NCBI GenBank assembly: GCA_029204225.1
Contig: MU832266.1
Coordinates: forward strand, 1-64,000
Direction of reading: 5' to 3'
DNA: 64,000 nt
DNA from: Diphasiastrum complanatum
Taxonomy: Eukaryota > Streptophyta > Lycopodiopsida > Lycopodiales > Lycopodiaceae
In this document: positions 19,231 to 31,019 of the stretch, in pieces
How positions within the stretch are numbered: position 1 is the stretch's first letter
How the letters are laid out: every line of letters begins with the position of its first letter
The notes under the pieces: generated by a model
Told to the model about the DNA's origin: nothing
Databases searched by the model: none
What the model saw: only the letters and a program-made list of their open reading frames with translations
Position numbers and translations under genes: made by a program

Positions 19231-22200
19231 GTGCATTTTGATCTAGATCTAGATCTAGTCATTAGAATTGTGATTAGTCAATCTAATTGGCATCCAACAC
19301 CTCTTGTGGATCGATTGTAGATCCAATTAAGGTCCAAAATTTTCAAATTTCAACAATTTGCCATATGACATAGATGTGGAGAGGCATTTTGTTAAGGTGG
19401 TACCCATGTCATCACTCTCATGAGGTCATGCAAGTTGTATTTTCAAAGACATATTTCAGAATTGGCAAAAACAAGATGAATCTAACAAGAAATATAATAT
19501 CGACCAATTGCACACAAAGTTCTCAGTCCCTCTCAATTTTACAATTCAATGCCAAGTGAATGCTACATTGTGATGGGTCACCGCAAATCAAAGATTTGAG
19601 ATGTGGTTAGAGCTAGAAGAACAAGGCTGGCCCATGTACACAAAGAAGATTGGAAGTCTGCCAAGAAGGAATTTTGAGAGAACCCAAAAAGATTCAAGCA
19701 AAATCAAGAGGCTGCTAGAGTGCAACTTGAGTATGGTTTTATGCTTTTACGTTATTTAGTTTATGTATATATTTACAGGATTCTAATCACAATTTATTGG
19801 TTTATGCAAAAATCAACTGTAAGGTGGTCTCCCACAATGACGAGTATGCAAAACAATATGTTGTCCCTCTTCAAATTATTGGAGAGACAAAAAATCAGAC
19901 TCCATTGGGATGCTTCTGAGGTAAGGCACTAGAACAAATTTTAAATTTATTACATTTGTGTAATCTCTCAATCTCACTAGATTTTAACTTTTTTCATAAA
20001 CTCACTGTTTCATTTTTGTTGTACAATAGGGGAGTTTTGAGCTCCAAAAGACCTTATAAGAATTTGTGCAAACATCCCTTTTGTATTATTATAATATTAT
20101 AACACTATTTTCAACTAATACCTTTGACTTGCCGTAACTTTTTAATTGTAGCTTAAAAATATATCATGTAAGATATCATCGTGAGCGTTTTCCAATGCAC
20201 CGAACTCCACTAAAATCAGACTTACCACTAAAAAGTTATGCCATTTTTAATGTGAACTCAAAATGTGGACTCAAAAAGTTACATTACGTAGATTTCAAAT
20301 TTGAGTGTTTTGATTGGTCCGTGTGTAAGAAAAATTTGAGAAAACATATAAAGAAAATCTTTACAAAGAGTCCTTTTTGGATTTAGAACTCCTCTAATGT
20401 GAAATCATCGCAATCCCCAATTCAAGAACATGATCTAGAGTACGTTGCCGATGGCTAGGAGGAAAACGACTCAATTAGATCTAGTTAGGTCTTACATTTT
20501 AGATACATATGCATTTAAAATTTAAGTTCATCTGACTATAATTTTGTACGAATTATTAATCTTATATATAATTTTTGTTACTTGGACCATTTTTTTTTTA
20601 CACATTGATATTTCGACTTGTTTATAATCTTTCATACTTAATTTAATTGCACAAATGTTAATTCTAGTGTTTTTTGGATTTTTAATCAACAACAACAAGA
20701 TTTTTGCTCACCAGTTTCATAAGAAGTGGTGAAAAGGCTCATGGAGTTGGATGGAGTCACAATTTAGAGCAAAATGGGTCACTATATGGCTCCATTTTGC
20801 TCTTTTTTTTCTTTTTTTTTGGATTTGTGGCACCTTGAAGTAGACCTCCAAATTACCATGTATATATATCTAGGAATAAACCGCGATTCTTTGCCTTTGC
20901 TCTAAAATTGCCCAAGTGTTGAATGATAACGGATCCCATTGTCTAATCCAAGGTCATAATTTTGAGGAAGGTAACGATGTAAATAACGATGCAAACCATC
21001 TATTTTTTATGATTATTTAAAAAACAACCTCAATATGTGCCTCTAAAATGATTGAAAATGATGTAGTGATGGTCATCATGATCGTGAGTATGTCCATATA
21101 CATATTCTTTTTTTCTCTTATATATTCATTTTTGTGTGCCATGTGATCCATATGAGAAGAGTCATCTTGCATCATGAACTAGTCAATGCTATTATTACAT
21201 CAACTAGTTAGTTATCAATGTTAACAAAAAATTTGGGAGAACGTATAGTTGGGGACTCTCAAGTAGCCACTACCGTTATGACAACACACCTTACACCCAT
21301 GCTATCACTAGTAATCTAAATCATCTTTCTACAATTTTCTATGCATCATGCTTCTAAATATGCCTTGGATTTGTGTACATGCGTTAATCTTTGACGTGTT
21401 TCTCCACTCTCTTTGACCACCTACCCACATCTTTCTTTGACCACCTAACCACATTGTCTTTCCTTAGTCCACACTTTCAAAAATTAGCAGTGTTCTCCCA
21501 AGGTAGTAGGAGCGTTACCTAATGTCAATGACCAAAGCTTGAATCTTTGATGCATGTGTCCATGATTCACATGGGCACCAACACCTTGGACCCATGTAAA
21601 ATATGCCAACTTATGATAAATTGTGGTCAATTTCAAGAAAGATGGCAAAGTATAGGAATGGAACTAGCATCTTTTTTTCAAAATCGATTTTGTAGAAAAC
21701 TTATAGGAAGTTGACTTTGAAAATCCGACTTATGTTGTTTTCATATGGAATAAATTTGTGAGTAATAAAGTAGGCAAATCCTTATAAAGCTTGGGTTACA
21801 TAGGTATATTGTGTTAATAAAATAACTTATTAATATAAGTATTTAATTTTTGTCGTTCAAAGTCGAGAGATGCAGGATCTAGAAAGCAAAAAATTTCAAA
21901 AATTGACAGCTTAAAAAAAAATACAAGAAATTGGAACACTAAATTTACATAGATAGTAAATGCTGCACATATCCAAAAGCTAAATAGTTGATATCTCTCC
22001 AAGAAAAGCATAAAGGAGAGTAGTAGCGACATGCAATATGAGGTAAAAGCCAGACTTAAAAAACATGGTTGACAAGGAGCTTTTTTTTAGGCATGAAAAA
22101 GCATTGATACCAATATGTATTCAGTGCTGATTGTTCACAACCCAACGCAAACAATAAATTATGTATCGTCCTTCTCTTGCCGCAGTCGTAGTAGCACTTT

Positions 22201-23270
22201 CCGTGATTACTAATAGTAGTAGTTGTTAGAGTAGCATTGCTGCAGGCTGCAGCACTATTGTGCTATTGTGCTTTATACATAGTAGTGATACTTGCATAGT
22301 ACATTCTTGAGGTTGGAAGCGTCAAAGGTATGGTCTAATGGACGCTGGAGCAGTGGAGCTGCTGGAGCATTATATCAAATTAAAGATTCGCAGCTCCCTC
22401 GGACCTCCGCTGGTAACCTGTAGTAACACTGGATAGTGACATCTGTGTGCTCATGCTGTCTCGACTTGTCTTCATCAAGCCAGTTATAAAAAGAAGAGCA
22501 GCTGTAAGGATTGACAACCCACCCGTCGCCCACCGCACTTTGTGGCAGAAGATGGCAAATGGCTTCTGACTTCTGGCTGACGCTGGTCAGTGCTAATTGG
22601 AAGTTGTGACAACCCATTCGTCGTCTTCACACCGTCGCGGCGTCGCTCCTACACGCATAAGAAAATCGCTTCACCTGCAGCAGCAGCTCCAGTTCTAATT
22701 ACACAAATGTCACAATTGCAGGTACCTACCATACCCTCCTTTACCTTAGCATCCAGAATTACTAGTGAAATGTGGTGTAGTCCATTTCCACGGCAGTAAG
22801 GAAGGAAGAACTTGAACCAGTCAACTGTCGAACCAAAGAAATAGATTTGTCAAGGACCAGGATTAGACCAGCAAGTGCCAAGTGCTTTGCATGAGTCCAT
22901 GAGTAGTGCATCTGCCTGGAATCTATAGGAGAATCGGTAGCACTTGCTACTTCCGATGCAGCATATTGGGAAATCTTACGAACCGATCCTTGCTATGAAA
23001 AAGCCGGACGCAATCTAGGAGATCACGGACCCATTAAATAATGGATCCTTTTACTTACTACTACAGTCTACTGCCCATGAGATCAAAACCCAAATGACAG
23101 GTGTTGGCTAATTATAAGGGCTTGCGCTTTTACATCTATCCTCCGTTTTTCTTCTCAATATCATCCTCGTAAGGACTCTCAGGTCAGAAGACAGCTTAGA
23201 GTCTTAGATGTTAGGAGGCGCTCGGTTGCATTCAAGAACTACTGTATTTTATCCTCAAAACGTATGTGTG
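19231..23270. other. 4-kb stretch without recognisable genes
   Basis: AT-rich DNA with only short, unrelated open frames. 19565-19720 has weak protein-like sequence on the plus strand. 20050-20390 carries AT-rich runs. 22380-22800 is more GC-balanced and has an open minus frame of 80 codons with no recognisable content. I see no RNA gene, terminal repeat pair or tandem array here. Confidence 0.5.
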
Positions 23271-23278
23271 CGAATATG

Positions 23279-24069
23279 AGAGAGAGAGAGAGAGATATAT
23301 ATATATAAAGAGAGAGAGAGAGCGCGCTCAATGGACATGCTGCTTGCGTGATCAGAAACTAGGTAGCGCGCTTGAGGGTGGGTACCGTGCGTCCGGTAGC
23401 GTCACATCCGTGGAGAGAGAGAGAGAGAGAGCGTGGAGAGAGAGAGAGAGAGACACACACACACACACACAGCATAAAAGATCATAGTCGGAAGCCTGAA
23501 GGGGATATAATCTAAGCCTAAAAGGGGCTCAAAGATAAAAAGTTGTAGGAACCTAGAATCAAACCCATACATAGTCTCGACTCTCCACACACTTCAAGTG
23601 AAATATTTTTTTTTTGGGAGAGAGATTATAGATCAAACTATCACCTTGTTTTTGGTGTGGCTAGCTAATAGATAGGGGTCGGCAATGCTCGGGAAATCTC
23701 TTTTGAGTTATTCTAAAAAACATGCATTTTATTAAATTTTTTAGTTTTTTGAAGACTTTTACTTATAAAAAGGAATATATGCATAAAAAATCAGCATACA
23801 TTTTATGATGATGGTTTTTGAAAAAACTTGCCGATTCCATTCCTATAGTTTGCCAGTTTTCTCTATCGAATGGGAAGGGTTGGTTATCTCATTTCTCTTG
23901 TCTCCTTATTGCTTTTGCTCATGGTTTGGAGGATGTTCACAAAAATTGATTGACCTCTTACATATCTAGCCTAGTTTGAGAGTAACAATTACATATATTT
24001 ATGTGACCAAACTTGTGTGTGCATGCATGTATATTTATGTGACCAAACTTGTGTGTGTGCATGCATTTG

Positions 24070-24150
<81 letters not shown>

Positions 24151-24385
24151 TATGCGGCCAAACGAGTGTGTGGCTCTCCCCGGCAACGACGCCATTGTTG
24201 TGTCATCGATGTAACATAGGGCTCCGTTGCTGGGAGCGGCAACCTCGCCTTCACCTGCATAGCAAGAATAGAGAGAGAGAGAGAGGAGAGAGAGGAGAAA
24301 GAGAGTGGAGAGAGAGAAAGAGAACGCCTAGGTTGAGAAAGGCTTTGGGGGCTCGAGCGCCTACCCAAAGCTATTCTATCCCAAC

Positions 24386-24440
<55 letters not shown>

Positions 24441-24484
24441 GTTCCTCACAAATCCCCGTGCACTCTCTCTCTCTCTCTCTCTCA
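23279..24484. repeat. Cluster of GA, GT, CA and CT microsatellites
   Basis: Tracts include GA at about 23279-23320 and 23414-23450, CA at 23452-23470, a GT run at 24075-24108 passing directly into GA at 24109-24146, interrupted GA at 24270-24322, a long GA run at 24388-24435, and CT at 24463-24483. The open frames across them are repeat artefacts. Confidence 0.95.
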
Positions 24485-24599
24485 TCATTCTTTTTCATCA
24501 AAAAAATCGAATAGTGTGAGTAGTGTTAGTTTTTGCCGTTTTTTCATGATTTTTTGTTTGTTTGCATTGTAGGGAGGGATTGTGGGGTGGGAGGATCAG

Positions 24600-25700
24600 T
24601 TCCAAGCACCCAATCCCTTCCAATAATCCAAAAAACCCCATAAAAATTCAAAAAAACACTCAAAATCTATTTTGGAAGGAAAAAGAGAGGCAAAATCTCA
24701 TCAAATTTTGATTTCTCAAAAATCGGCAAGAACTAACCTTCGCATGACTGGCAGCAGCTCTAGGGCACTGTCTTAGACCTGCATAGAAGCTTGCAAAGGT
24801 TACTTCCCATAGATTTTGAAAAAACAGAGAAAAACCCATAAAAATTCAAAAATCCCTTGTAAAATTCAAAAAAAATTCAAAACTCAAAACTAACCATTGC
24901 AAAGCTCTCTGAAGTTCCATCTCACTGACGAGAGTTAGATCCCAAAAAAAGGTTCTCAGACAGCAAATTTTTGAGTTTCCTTGAGAAATAACTCTTGCAG
25001 CTTGGTAAGAAGGTGAATCTATCTCAGATACAAGTACATACCTGCCTGCGAAGATTAGTTTCCAAAAAATCTCAAAATTTTGCAAAAAAAACCTCCCAAA
25101 AATGCACTTTTTTCAAGATTTTTTGAGTTTTCTTGGGAAGTAACTCTTGCAACTTGGTGAGCAAGAGAATCTAACTCAGATACAAGTGCATACTAGTTTG
25201 CGAGGGTTTGTTCCTAGAAAATCTAAAAAATTTGCAAAAAAATGCACTTTTTTCAAGATTTTTTGAGTTTCCTTGGGAAATAACTCTTTCAGCTTGGTGA
25301 GCAGGTGAATGTGACTCAAATACAAATGCATACTAGTCTACGAGGGTTTGTTCCTGGAAAATCTTAAAATTTTGCCAAAAAATCCCCCAAAAAATGCACT
25401 TTTTTCAGAATTTTTTGAGTTTCCTTGGGAAGTAATTCTTGTAACTTGGTGAACAAGTGAATTTGACTTAGATAGCAGTGCATACCAGTCTGCGAGGGTT
25501 TGTTCCCAGAAAATCTTAAAATTTTGCAAAAAAACCCCAAACAAAATGCATTTTTTCCATTATTTTTTGAGATTTGCTGGGAAGTAACCTTTGCAAAGAT
25601 TTTTATAGATAGATCTAACCTAGATCTGGCTACTCTGAAACTTTTGTGAAGATACAATGGTTAGATTTAGAAATATCTAAGAAAACGTGCCTAAAAAGTG
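24600..25700. repeat. Tandem repeat with 152-bp unit
   Basis: The word TTTTGAGTTT(T/C)CTTG recurs at 24973, 25125, 25265, 25417 and (diverged) 25569, giving spacings of 152, 140, 152 and 152 bp. Each unit has an A-rich part (AAAATTTGCAAAAAA), the TTTTTTGAGTTT core, AACTCTTGCA(A/G)CTTGGT, and a TGCGAGGGTTTGTTCC end. The upstream part 24720-24960 carries related GCAAAGGTT words. Its likely origin is the LTR or leader of the gypsy family seen at 15310-16190. Confidence 0.8.
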
Positions 25701-27519
25701 AGTTTTTTCAAGATCCTAACAAATCTGTCCATCAAGAACTCTTGCAGAACTCACATTAGAAATGGTCTAGATACAGCTATTGTAGGAAGGCTGAAGGTTA
25801 GATTCACTCAGATCTGAAAAAATCTCAACCAAAAACAAAAAAAAACCACAAAAAACCAAGAAAGAGGGCTAAAATCACACTATTTGTTCACAGATTCCAG
25901 CTGAATATGTGAACACAATTCTTTTTCGTTCTTATTCTCTGTTACTTTCGTTGGTTACAGTTCTTTATGGTTCAATCTTCTTTTAGAACAGTTTCCAAGC
26001 AGAAGTGTTTATCAGATTACAACGTGTATTCCCAGCTTGTCAGTGATGAGAAACGGTTACGTTACTCAGCTACATACATTTACAAGCCATGCAACCAATC
26101 CTAGCTCAACATAGATCAACGTTCTGAATCAGAGAGGAAATCTACAATCTATCTAGGAAATCAAGGAACAATGCAATGACAAGGTTAAGCTACTCAGCAA
26201 GAAACAAGAAACAAGAAAACTAGCCTCCTAACAGCATTCTAGCAGCCCAAAGATCAAGAAATACCCATTTCTTGACGCTTGGAATGCCCAAGAACAATCA
26301 AGGGCAGGATTGTTAGAGAGTATGCAAATCAGATCCACAATCTCAGCCTCTATAGTTTACCTGCATGCTGAAACTACAAAAACAAGAAACAAGAAAGTTA
26401 ATCCACATCTTCATTCCACAAGCAAGAGAATAAGCAAGAAATCTAATTAATCAAAAAACACAAAGGAAATCAGAACATGCTCATAGAAATTTCACTCAAG
26501 AAGATCACCATGAACAAGGAGCTTCACAATCATCAAGAACTCGTGGAAGATTTTCTTTATTCACTCAAGAGAAATTGACAATACAATCAAAGCTCCCTCA
26601 CAAGAGAGGGGGGCACTTAAATAAGCAAGAAGGTTGCCCATGTTGCTAGACTTCAAGCACAAATACAAGACAAGTGCCGATCTATGCATGCAAGAAAGTG
26701 CTGAATACTGCCGATTCATGGCCTTTCTAATGCAGCAAGAATGTTTCTAGGATCGTGGTTTGGATCCGATCAGGATCAATCCCAATGTAGCCCTCCAGTC
26801 AGAGGAAGATCATGAGATGATGGCCCGGCTATAGTACAGAGCGGCCTTCATGTCATCACAATACGTCACCATGGTAGAAGACTAGCAGGAGATGGGCTTC
26901 ATCGAAAAGATACGAGAGTACCTGGGGCCACTAAATTACGGAAGTAAGTTCCGCTTCCAAGTGTTCGAAGCCCTAGGATGAAAGATGAGCGAGCGGAAAC
27001 AAACGGCAAGACGACGAGGCGAGCAGAACTCGTAAGAGGTTCTCAAGAGGGCTGGAATGTAGCAGCCATTGAGAGATCTTCATTTTTGAGAAACAATTTT
27101 GCGGATAATAAGCACCTGGTTTGAAGCGAACGAAGATCCACGCTTTTCCAAGTGCTGGGCGGAACGACATCATCTGTGTTGTAGTGGGTCCTGCAACAGA
27201 TTAGGGGTGGATAATGTTAGCGGATTCCAGAGAATCCCCAGATACCGAGCCAAGCTGAAGACACAGAGTATCTCTCACCCATGACTGAGGAGGTCTCAGA
27301 AGGAGGAGAGCAAAAGAATTTGAGAGCCGAGGATTACTAGCTAGGATGACAGTTATTTTCTATGTGAGCCTACATGGTGTCTCCCAGAGAAGGAACGACC
27401 ATGTAGGAGCTAGTAATATTTTCTAGGCATTGTAAATAGTGTAGACCCCTTAAATAATTTAAAATGAGCCACCTTTTGATGGTAACCACTAGTGGAAGGG
27501 CTTTTTCCACGTGTAATTT
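25701..27519. other. No certain gene; weak coding-like stretch at 26780-27180
   Basis: 25701-26760 is A-rich with CAAGAAAC/CAAGAAGA words and no coding signal. On the plus strand 26800-27000 reads MMARL, FMSSQYVTMVED and MGFIEKIREYLGPLNYGSKF, FQVFEALG, interrupted by three stops, which looks like decayed protein of unknown family. Confidence 0.35.
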
Positions 27520-28245
27520 CTAAATTAGTGGAATTGCCACTTGGGCTAGCCTCAGGTCATCCGGGGAGATTCTGTTTGAAATTCTCGGAATCACTGGCCA
27601 GTTCACCAACTCAACCCGTGGCTTTTCTGCCAGCCATGGATTTTTGCGTTTGAGCGGCATGTAGAATGGATCAATTCGCTTCCATGTCGGTGCCTTCAGG
27701 TACTCTTGGAGCCACCTGATATCCCTTAAGACCTTGTTCCGCCATTCCGATTGTGGATGTAGTGTTGTAATGATCTCAGCCCTGGTGGAGTATTGGCTTT
27801 GATCTATCTCCTCTTTGGCTCCCCTCATGTTGGGAGGATATTTTCTTTCAAATTTCTCTGATTCTATGGTATCAACCATCTTGGTAGGAGAAGCTGCCCT
27901 ACGTGGTTGTGCTGGCATCGTCAGGTAATCATCCAAGGCCTTAGTGTCCGTATCTTTTTCCTTTACCTGCTCGCTCGTTGACGGCTCAGCTGCACCCGTG
28001 TCTTGTCTGGACGAGAATCTTCTTGACTCCAATGGATCTGCCAGGAAGTCATCATCACCCCCAATGTCAGTGTTAACTTCTGGAAGGTCATGGATGGAGT
28101 GATCTGGAAAGGGAGGTGCAGGAATGATAGGTTTAGGAGGAAGTGGGTTTAACAAATTACAAGCCGCACTGGGGGAGCGGAGTTGTTGAAGGAACTCGTC
28201 CCGTCGGGCTTTGTACATGTCAGCTGGACCTTTTGATGGGCCCAT
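27520..28245 (-). CDS. 241-codon open frame of unknown family, gag-like context
   Basis: An uninterrupted frame from ATG 28245 to a stop at 27520. The first half is Pro- and Asp-rich and probably disordered (PPKPIIPAPPFPDHSI, GGDDDFLADPLESRR); the second half is folded-looking, with WRNKVLRDIRWLQEYLKAP, FYMPLKRKNPWLAEKPRVE and a closing hydrophobic LAQVAIPLI. There is no zinc knuckle, signal peptide or membrane segment. It follows the coiled-coil region 28276-29455 in the same direction. A retrotransposon accessory or gag-like protein is plausible; I do not recognise it. The LRDIRWLQ word resembles the H3 alphaN helix, but no other H3 block follows. Confidence 0.45.
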   Translation of the reverse strand: MGPSKGPADMYKARRDEFLQQLRSPSAACNLLNPLPPKPIIPAPPFPDHSIHDLPEVNTDIGGDDDFLADPLESRRFSSRQDTGAAEPSTSEQVKEKDTDTKALDDYLTMPAQPRRAASPTKMVDTIESEKFERKYPPNMRGAKEEIDQSQYSTRAEIITTLHPQSEWRNKVLRDIRWLQEYLKAPTWKRIDPFYMPLKRKNPWLAEKPRVELVNWPVIPRISNRISPDDLRLAQVAIPLI

Positions 28246-28275
28246 TAATCTACTAGGAGGTGGTGGAGAGAGGGA

Positions 28276-28620
28276 TCACAAAGAAGCAGGGTAAGTCGGA
28301 ATGAATGTTTTAGAAAAATTAAAAACGGAATAAGATGAGGGGTTAGAAGTGGGAGGGGAAAGGAGAAAAGCTTCGGAAGTAGCTTCGACTCTCTGGCTAC
28401 CTGATCCCGAGTTACCATCTGACGGTCGGGTTTTCCCGTCCTTATTGCTTGTTCTGTTATCTCCATCATCATCTCGTGGTTTCTTTGAATGAGTGCCTAC
28501 TTGGGCCTTGCACGCCATGTCCCACAACTGGTTCACCTTGTCCAAGACTTGCTGCAGGGCCTTTGTTGTATCTTCTAGCTGCTTCTGGGACTCAAGGATG
28601 ATCTTTTCTTGCTTGGCCAT
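28276..28620 (-). CDS. Coiled-coil, Lys/Ser-rich open frame of unknown family
   Basis: 115 codons from ATG 28620. The N-terminal 40 residues form a likely coiled coil (KIILESQKQLEDTTKALQQV, LDKVNQLWDMACKAQ); a charged, Gly/Ser/Asp-rich linker follows (HSKKPRDDDGDNRTSNKDGK). The next frame starts at 28245, 30 bp beyond this stop. It may be part of one longer protein with 28640-29455, separated by a stop and a frameshift. Confidence 0.4.
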   Translation of the reverse strand: MAKQEKIILESQKQLEDTTKALQQVLDKVNQLWDMACKAQVGTHSKKPRDDDGDNRTSNKDGKTRPSDGNSGSGSQRVEATSEAFLLSPPTSNPSSYSVFNFSKTFIPTYPASL

Positions 28621-28639
28621 AATATTTTCAAAAAAAAAA

Positions 28640-29455
28640 TTCCCGTTCTTGGATCAGCCGCACATACTTCTCCATCCGCATGGCTGTGTGGGGCCTGGAA
28701 CCATATGTCCTCGAGCTTTATTAGAGGGACACCAACTGTCATTGCACCCGACGAACTCTCTTGTACTTGGTCAATCTAGACCATCTGGTGCTTCAGTTGC
28801 TGCTGGACCTCTTCCAAAGTGATCTTCTGCCCGACCATCACGGATTTGATTTCTTCTGTCTCTTTTTCTTTTTCTTTGGCCAGCTTCTATTGTTGTGCAA
28901 TTTCTCGGTCCTGGTACTGGACCTTATTCTCGAGCACTTGGTGCTGGCTTACCAACCAGTGCATGTGGTAACTTGCTTCGGATAGGCCGATCATTGAGCG
29001 CTTAGCTACTTCGGAGAGCTTCTCAGGGTTAGTGAGGGTTGGGTATTGATCAGGGATGTGGGATGGTGAAGCTAATCCAAAAAATAGACATTGTGGAGAG
29101 AATGAAGATGGAGGTGGAGGGAGCGGAGAAATAATCTTAGTAGCAATGGTGGTTGTTGTTGTGGTGGTGGTGGTGGTTATTGGGAGGGTCAGACTTCCTC
29201 TTGGCTAATCTTCTTTTTCTGGTTCGTCATTACTTATCTCCATCAGGTCCGTAGCATCAAAATATTGCGAAGTGTCCAAGGTGTGGACTTGCTGGGCCTG
29301 TGGCTGTTGATCTTGTGGCTATTGGGCCACTTCCGTGTCTTGGGGAATGGAGCTCCCCACTCTTCTTCCCCCCCAAAAAAAAGTCTCGTTGGTGATGTTG
29401 GTGGCGTTGGCGTGGTTATCAGCATGGGTGGGGTGGTGACTTCATCTGGTGGCAC
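28640..29455 (-). pseudogene. Thr/Pro-rich and coiled-coil coding-like block
   Basis: Minus-strand translation gives a Pro/Thr-rich start (PPMLITTPTPPTSPTRLF, 29380-29440), a poly-Thr run from ACC repeats (about 29160-29185), PLPPPPSSFSPQ, then NPEKLSEVAKRSMIGLSEA, HQVLENKVQYQDREIAQQ and KLAKEKEKETEEIKSVMV, GQKITLEEVQQQLKHQ, a coiled coil. Two stops interrupt it. The order poly-Thr, PLPPP, coiled coil with KEKEKE is the same as at 3560-4030. Function is unknown. Confidence 0.4.
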
Positions 29456-29519
29456 GACATGGGTTGTGCCTGTGTCTGCTGCTCCCCGTGCCGGTTCGTG
29501 GAGTTTTGAATTTGGAACC

Positions 29520-29950
29520 TCTGGTCGAGATTGGAGTGGGTGCTCCGGTTGAGATCTGATAAAATATGTCGGTCGAGATCCAACAGGATGCTCCGGTCAA
29601 GATCCAACAGGATGCTCCAGTCGAGATCCAAGAGGACGTTCCGGTTAAGATTTGACAGAAATGCTCCGGTTGAGATTTGACAGAAACACTTCGGTTGAGA
29701 TTTGACAGAAACAATCCGGTCGAGATTTGAAAAAAGCGCTCTGGTCGAGATCTAAGTGAGGTGCTCCGGTCAAGATCTGATAGATGACTTCGGTTGAGAT
29801 CCAACAGAACGCTTCCATCGGGATTTGACAGATGACTTCGGTTGAGATCCAACAGAAATGCTCCGGTTGAGATCTGATAGAAACCCATTGGTTGAGATCT
29901 GACAGAAACTCGTCAATGGAGATCTGACAGAAACTCAGTATGGAGGAATG
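29520..29950. repeat. 24-25-bp tandem repeat, about 17 diverged units
   Basis: Units of the type GCTCCGGTTGAGATTTGACAG repeat across this block with 24-, 25- or occasionally 48-bp spacing. Read on the minus strand, 24-bp units give eight-residue repeats (LDLDRSIL), but 25-bp units shift the frame, so it is unlikely to be coding now. It lies directly upstream of the coiled-coil block. Confidence 0.8.
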
Positions 29951-30321
29951 GAGCTGTGTGATGTAAGTGAAGAACTTTAGGGGGAAAATATGACTGTGGC
30001 CCAAAGTAGTTCTTAGGAAAGAAGTATCTCAATGAATGATTGTATGCTTAATTGGGAATATTGAGATACCAGACAAAAAGAAATGCGATGGGTCTAAAGT
30101 GGGATAGATCTTTTTCATATGGTGTAGCCTATCATTTGTTGACCTATAACATTCATGACAAATGGGTATTTATAGAAAAAAAATGCATAGAAAGTAAATA
30201 AGTACAAGTATGAATTATAAACAAGAAAAGAGGTTAAACATAGGCATGCAAATAGAGAATTACAAGCAAGAAAATAAGAAAATAAAAAATAAAAATATAG
30301 AATATATACCAAGAAAAAGTG
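29951..30321. other. No gene seen
   Basis: A-rich plus strand (30170-30310) without coding signal; position suggests the 3' end of the gypsy fragment that follows on the minus strand. Confidence 0.4.
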
Positions 30322-30640
30322 TTAAATTGGGTCAACAAAAAACAACTCCTCGTAATACCGCCGTAGACGACCACTGTTGACGACAGTGTCTAGAAGTATT
30401 CCGTCAAGCGTTTGTAGTTGGACTGCACCATTAGGAAAGATTTTATTGATAATATATGGTCTCCATTTACTTATGGGACAAATGCACTCTTTTTGGTGCC
30501 TTTACAGAAGCAACCCACTGTGTGTAGCTTGCATCCTCCAAGAGAATGGCAATACCAAAAAGAGTGCATTTGTAGTAATATCAACAGAAAATAACAAATT
30601 GTGTCGATGGCAATACCTCCACCCATCTATCAACCAAAAG
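30322..30640 (-). pseudogene. gypsy pol C-terminal fragment, different lineage
   Basis: Minus-strand translation ends with KWRPYIINKIFPNGAVQLQ, LDGILLDTVVNSGRLRRYYE, the usual gypsy pol ending (GPY-like, G-A-x-x-L, P/V-V-N...RLK-YY), then a stop at about 30322. Upstream sequence reads HNLLFSVDITTNALF without clear domain. It is joined at about 30640 to a copia integrase, an abrupt change of element type within one strand. Confidence 0.6.
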
Positions 30641-31019
30641 TCATCAATGAATGTCAAGAAGTACTTGGCTCTCCCTAGAGGAAGATTGTCCATGGCCCCA
30701 CACAAGTCACTATGTACTATGTCTAATAATCCTTCAAAAACATGAACATGATCTATCCAAAAGGTGCTAGCACACTTGACTAGAATACAATTTTCACAAA
30801 CAAAATGTCTAATATTGCTAGAATAGTCAAGATCATATACTAGATTCTATTTGAACATATGTATAATGCTAGAATGATTCAGATGACCCAATTTGTAGTG
30901 CCAATGTGAATTGCTATTGACTATAATTGTAGCATGCAATGCTCTTGAACAAGAAGTGTAGAAATGACAAAGTCTAAGGTATCTTTGTCATTTTCCAAGC
31001 TGTGTAATAGTAGTAAAAT

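Noticed and set aside
26980-27035. A second histone H3 N-terminus (KQTARR after ATG 26981)
   Set aside because: Only six residues resemble the H3 tail, nothing of the fold follows, and stops come soon after.
27520-28245. H3 fold in the 241-codon frame because of LRDIRWLQ
   Set aside because: Only the alphaN-like word matches; alpha1-alpha3 motifs (PF.R.VR, LC.IHAKRVT) are missing. It was kept as an unknown open frame.
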